Shown here piece by piece: positions 8,184 through 10,867 of a stretch of 10,867 nucleotides of DNA. The notes beneath the pieces were generated by a model, which was not told the DNA's origin, ran no database searches, and saw only the letters and a program-made list of their open reading frames with translations. Source of the stretch: Lentisphaeria bacterium (GTDB taxonomy: Bacteria; Verrucomicrobiota; Lentisphaeria; Oligosphaerales; Oligosphaeraceae); contig JAKSPA010000033.1 of NCBI GenBank assembly GCA_024405235.1, forward strand, positions 1 to 10,867, read 5' to 3'. Every line of letters begins with the position of its first letter. The stretch's first letter is position 1. The position numbers and the translations under genes were made by a program.

Positions 8184-9092
8184 ATGGAAGGCTCCAACAT
8201 CATCACATACGTAATTGTCTTTCTAGTTGTCTTCGTGCCATATCTGTTCCTGCAGTTCTTTTTGGAAAACCGCAGGGCTTCGGAGAAGAACAAGGATACA
8301 AGCGCGATTCCAGGCTTCTTCAAGATGTCTTACGGACTTCTTGGAATGCTTTCCGGAACCATCGGAAAGAGTCTGGCGGGAATGCAGCCGAAGCGCGCCA
8401 AGGAGATAAAGAGACAGCTTACGATTGCGGCAATACCGATGGAGACGGAATACGTTTTTGCGGCAGAGGCTCTTTTCTGTCTGCTCGGTGCATTCGTGCC
8501 AATGCTTTTCATGATGTTCGTCAGCAGACGAATTGACATTGCGATTGGTGCGGGACTGCTCTTCGGCGTCATAGGGCTGATCTATCCAAGCATGACGATT
8601 CAGAGCTGCGCCCAGAAGCGTCAGGAGATCATCATGAAAAATCTCCCGTTTGCAATCGATTTGATTGGGGCGGCAATGCGTGCGGGATTGGATTTTTCCG
8701 CATCGGTCCGCTACTATGTCAGCAGCGAAAGCAAGAGCAATCCTTTGGCTGTCGAGTTCGGAGTGATGCTCCGGCAGATGGAATTGGGAAAGACGAGAGT
8801 CGAGGCGCTGGAGGATGTGGCTAATCGCGTCCAGACCGACGATTTCAAGTCGTTCGCGGGAGCCGTGGCGCACGGAACCGAAATCGGTGCGTCAATTGTC
8901 GATACCATGCGTGTGCAGGGTGAGGAAATGCGCCGCGCGCGTTTCAATCGTGCAGAACGCAAGGCGGCGCGCGCGCCGTCAATCATGATTCTGCCGATAG
9001 CCGTCTTCATCATGCCTGCGATTTTCGTGGTCATAGGCACGCCGGTCCTTATTAAAATACAGCAAAGCGGTCTTGGAAATCTGATGCAATGA
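8184..9092 (+). CDS. tadC: Tad inner-membrane platform protein TadC (T2SSF domain)
   Basis: Second platform protein of the Tad machine. GAGG at 8172-8175, inside the end of tadB, places the ribosome eight bases before the start. A hydrophobic segment at 7-27 is followed by a basic cytoplasmic stretch (about 68-80), two membrane segments (about 91-113 and 118-136), the T2SSF domain (about 150-265) and a last membrane segment (about 266-291). 'LPFAIDLIGAAMRAGLDFSA' (154-173) is the TadC-typical T2SSF entry, and 'GTEIGASIVDTMRVQGEEMR' (231-250) followed by 'RRARFNRAERKAARAP' is the conserved basic exit helix. Its stop codon overlaps the next start by four bases (ATGA, 9089-9092). Length and topology are normal. 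Confidence 0.93.
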   Translation: MEGSNIITYVIVFLVVFVPYLFLQFFLENRRASEKNKDTSAIPGFFKMSYGLLGMLSGTIGKSLAGMQPKRAKEIKRQLTIAAIPMETEYVFAAEALFCLLGAFVPMLFMMFVSRRIDIAIGAGLLFGVIGLIYPSMTIQSCAQKRQEIIMKNLPFAIDLIGAAMRAGLDFSASVRYYVSSESKSNPLAVEFGVMLRQMELGKTRVEALEDVANRVQTDDFKSFAGAVAHGTEIGASIVDTMRVQGEEMRRARFNRAERKAARAPSIMILPIAVFIMPAIFVVIGTPVLIKIQQSGLGNLMQ

Positions 9093-10843
9093 AATACCAA
9101 ATACGTTTCACAGAAGGCGAATTGCAGGGGCAGGTGTTCTCTCTTGGAGTGAATGCGCTGTCGCTAGGACGGTCGCGTTCCAATGAAGTCAAGCTGCAGA
9201 CTCCCGATGTATCTGCCAAGCATGTTACTTTGTCGCTTGGACCAGCGGGAGTAATTCTTGAAAATCTTAGTTCAAGAAACACCACCATTGACGGCGAAGC
9301 GATATCAATGGGCGAGCGGAAGACGCTTGTGGCAGGTCAGACTATCGGAATGGGCAGTCTTGTCAAATTCACGCTTGAGGCAATGGCGGATGCTCCTGCC
9401 GTTCCGAAAACAGCGCCAGTCAATTCCGACAACGATGTCACCATGCCGCCGCCTGCTGCAAAACCGCGTCCCGCTCCAATCGCCGTTCCTTCCGATGACG
9501 ACGCGACAGTGCCGCCGCCTGCTGCTGTCAGCCACGCTCCTGTTTCGCGCAATGCCGCTCCTTCCGATGACGACGCGACAGTTCCGCCGCCTGTCGTTGC
9601 CAAGCCTGCGACGATTGCCAAAGCCGTTGAGCCTGCTGACGGTGATGTGACGGTTCCTCCTGCTGCGCCAGCTCCGAAGAAAATGCCAGCGCCGAAAGCC
9701 ACTCCTGTCAAGAAGGCCGCTCCGAAGCCGGTGCCGATGCCTTTGAGTACGGAGGAATCTGCTGCCGACGCAGCCAACGAGACAATTGCGATGCAGACGC
9801 GAATGGCTTCGGCGGAAGAACTGGAGTTCATGAAGAGCAGCCATGAGAAGAAGAAGATGCGCAAGACTGGGCTGTGGTTCGCAGTGGCAGTCGTCTTCAT
9901 CGGCATATTCACAGGAGTCTATTTCGCATTCTTCCACAAGACAACTGAGAAATATGTCTCGTGGCCAGTTGACGACGCAGGAAACATGCTTGCCGCCGTC
10001 GTTCAGATGGAGAATTGTCCGTATCTGAATGATCTTGACGTCAAGTATCCGAATGTGCCAGGCTGCGAAGTCAAGCGTGAGGCTGGAAAATTCACTGTCA
10101 ATACCGCTCTGGGCAAATTATGCGATGTGCCGTTGCATCTCATCTTCGAGTATTACCAGGACAAGAAAGTTCTGACGGAAGAGCGGACGACCACGCTGGA
10201 GGCCTGGATGTCAAAAAAGACAAACGGCAATGAGAACTGGAACTTCGACTTGATTCAGCCGATTGCCTTCTACCAGAGTGCACACGGCATTCCGTATCTG
10301 TGCGTGCCATACAGCCGTACGGAGAACAACGAGTCGTACGTCGGTTATGCTGTTCAGATGCGTATGGCGGATTGGGTGTTCGTGCTGATGAAAGAGATCC
10401 CGACACGCGATCGCTGGCGCGCCGAATGGTTCATCCAGGGCTCCAGTTTCCTGCGCTTCTCGGAGAAATTCCTCCTGGAGCATTGGGAGGGCACGGCTGA
10501 CTTCCAGAAGGGGCAGCCCTCTGGTATTGTGTCTGAGGCGAAGGCACTGTTGCGTCGCCGTTCGCCCACCGTGAGGTTCAAGGCTGAATATCTGTTGAGA
10601 AGCGCACTCTGCCAGGCTCAGAGCGCAGGTGACACCACTGCCGTCGCAGACGCGCTTGAACTTCTCAGAGAGCTACGCAACAGTCAGATAGAGTACTTCA
10701 ATCAGCAGAAGATCAACTATCTGCTGGCGAAGAACAACAAGGACGACAAGGAGATGAAGAAGATCAGCAATGACTTGCGTGGCGTCTTCTCCTCCGAAGA
10801 AGATTTCAGATTCCACAAAATCAGGCAGAATAAATGGGACTAA
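9089..10843 (+). CDS. Single-pass membrane protein with cytoplasmic FHA domain, four Thr-Pro repeats and unknown periplasmic domain
   Basis: A 584-residue protein that I recognise only in part. Residues 1-95 form an FHA domain, a phosphothreonine-binding module: Gly27-Arg28, Ser42 and His45, and 'SSRNTTIDG' (61-69) retaining Asn64, so phosphopeptide binding looks possible. A Pro/Ala-rich low-complexity linker (100-218) contains four copies of an Asp-rich block ending T-V/M-P-P, with Thr at 118, 140, 164 and 188. Lys/Arg residues (254-259) precede one membrane helix (261-281), which predicts FHA inside and C-terminus in the periplasm. Residues 290-470 look like a mixed alpha/beta domain (a PsbP/DcrB-type fold is possible but unproven), and 476-575 are charged helices. 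Its 4-base overlap with tadC indicates co-translation and a role in the Tad machine. It might stand in for a missing localisation or regulatory subunit; that is inference. Confidence 0.85.
   Translation: MKYQIRFTEGELQGQVFSLGVNALSLGRSRSNEVKLQTPDVSAKHVTLSLGPAGVILENLSSRNTTIDGEAISMGERKTLVAGQTIGMGSLVKFTLEAMADAPAVPKTAPVNSDNDVTMPPPAAKPRPAPIAVPSDDDATVPPPAAVSHAPVSRNAAPSDDDATVPPPVVAKPATIAKAVEPADGDVTVPPAAPAPKKMPAPKATPVKKAAPKPVPMPLSTEESAADAANETIAMQTRMASAEELEFMKSSHEKKKMRKTGLWFAVAVVFIGIFTGVYFAFFHKTTEKYVSWPVDDAGNMLAAVVQMENCPYLNDLDVKYPNVPGCEVKREAGKFTVNTALGKLCDVPLHLIFEYYQDKKVLTEERTTTLEAWMSKKTNGNENWNFDLIQPIAFYQSAHGIPYLCVPYSRTENNESYVGYAVQMRMADWVFVLMKEIPTRDRWRAEWFIQGSSFLRFSEKFLLEHWEGTADFQKGQPSGIVSEAKALLRRRSPTVRFKAEYLLRSALCQAQSAGDTTAVADALELLRELRNSQIEYFNQQKINYLLAKNNKDDKEMKKISNDLRGVFSSEEDFRFHKIRQNKWD
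9425..9661 (+). repeat. Four in-frame repeats of an SDDDATVPPP-type motif
   Basis: Within the FHA-membrane protein gene, four blocks read SDNDVTMPPP, SDDDATVPPP, SDDDATVPPP and ADGDVTVPPA (first residues 113, 135, 159, 183). Spacing is 22, 24 and 24 residues. The middle two are also nearly identical in DNA: 9482-9521 and 9554-9593 match at 38 of 40 bases, 72 bases apart. Each block centres on one Thr with acidic residues before it and Val/Met-Pro-Pro after it. The linkers between blocks are Pro/Ala-rich and differ from each other. Confidence 0.9.
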
Positions 10844-10867
10844 AATCCAAAAAAGAACTTCAGGTAA
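10834..10867 (+). CDS. Start of a further gene, cut by the window edge
   Basis: An ATG at 10834 opens a frame that stays open to the window end (begins MGLKSKKELQV). It overlaps the stop of the preceding FHA gene by ten bases in another frame, and AGGCAG (10823-10828) could serve as ribosome binding site. The tight overlap style matches the rest of the run. A basic N-terminus would suit a membrane or exported protein such as a pilin or TadE/F-type protein, but eleven codons are too few to name it. Confidence 0.4.
   Translation, partial: MGLKSKKELQV

Noticed and set aside
8965..8978. 14-base perfect GC palindrome inside tadC
   Set aside because: It encodes the conserved basic/Ala exit helix (Lys-Ala-Ala-Arg-Ala-Pro) and is explained by codon choice; no flanking structure supports a site.
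1..10867. CRISPR arrays, tRNA or rRNA genes, insertion sequences, attachment sites
   Set aside because: None seen. The only repeats are the in-frame protein repeats at 9425-9661, and no transposase, integrase or structured RNA pattern appears.

Overview
The window carries one co-directional (+ strand) run of nine genes plus the first codons of a tenth. There are almost no non-coding gaps; the longest is about 100 bases at 5476-5576. Base composition looks balanced (near 50% GC by eye) and similar along the window. The content indicates a diderm bacterium: two lipoproteins with lipoboxes, an outer-membrane secretin and a Tad/Flp pilus export machine. The odd arrangement, with FHA domains built into the Tad locus and a CsgG-like/COG3014-like/LpoB-like triad next to it, would suit a deep-branching lineage such as the PVC group (Lentisphaerota, Kiritimatiellota or Verrucomicrobiota). 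That placement is a guess from gene architecture, since there is no rRNA or other marker here.

Region 1 (about 1-3175) is an envelope triad: a periplasmic protein with two tandem CsgG-like domains, a large TPR-type lipoprotein resembling COG3014, and an LpoB-like lipoprotein. These families often sit together in other bacteria. The best-known member, LpoB, activates a peptidoglycan synthase from the outer membrane.

Region 2 (3198-5475) is the outer-membrane end of a Tad machine: CpaB/RcpC (SAF domain) and the secretin CpaC/RcpA. A perfect hairpin lies in the following gap (5491-5522), the only strong candidate site for a change in expression within the run.

Region 3 (5577-10843) is the inner-membrane motor: a CpaF/TadA ATPase with an N-terminal FHA domain, the two platform proteins TadB and TadC, and a second FHA protein that crosses the inner membrane once. 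The second FHA protein has four repeats of an Asp-rich T-V/M-P-P motif between its FHA domain and its membrane segment, and a large periplasmic domain I do not recognise. The usual TadZ/CpaE gene is not present between secretin and ATPase. Pilins, prepilin peptidase and TadE/F/G are not in the window and may lie downstream, where another frame opens at 10834.

Working model (inference): the lipoprotein triad helps build or accommodate the outer-membrane/peptidoglycan passage, CpaB and CpaC form the channel, and CpaF-TadB-TadC drive pilus assembly. The two FHA domains would place the motor under control of threonine phosphorylation, with the four Thr repeats as possible ligands.
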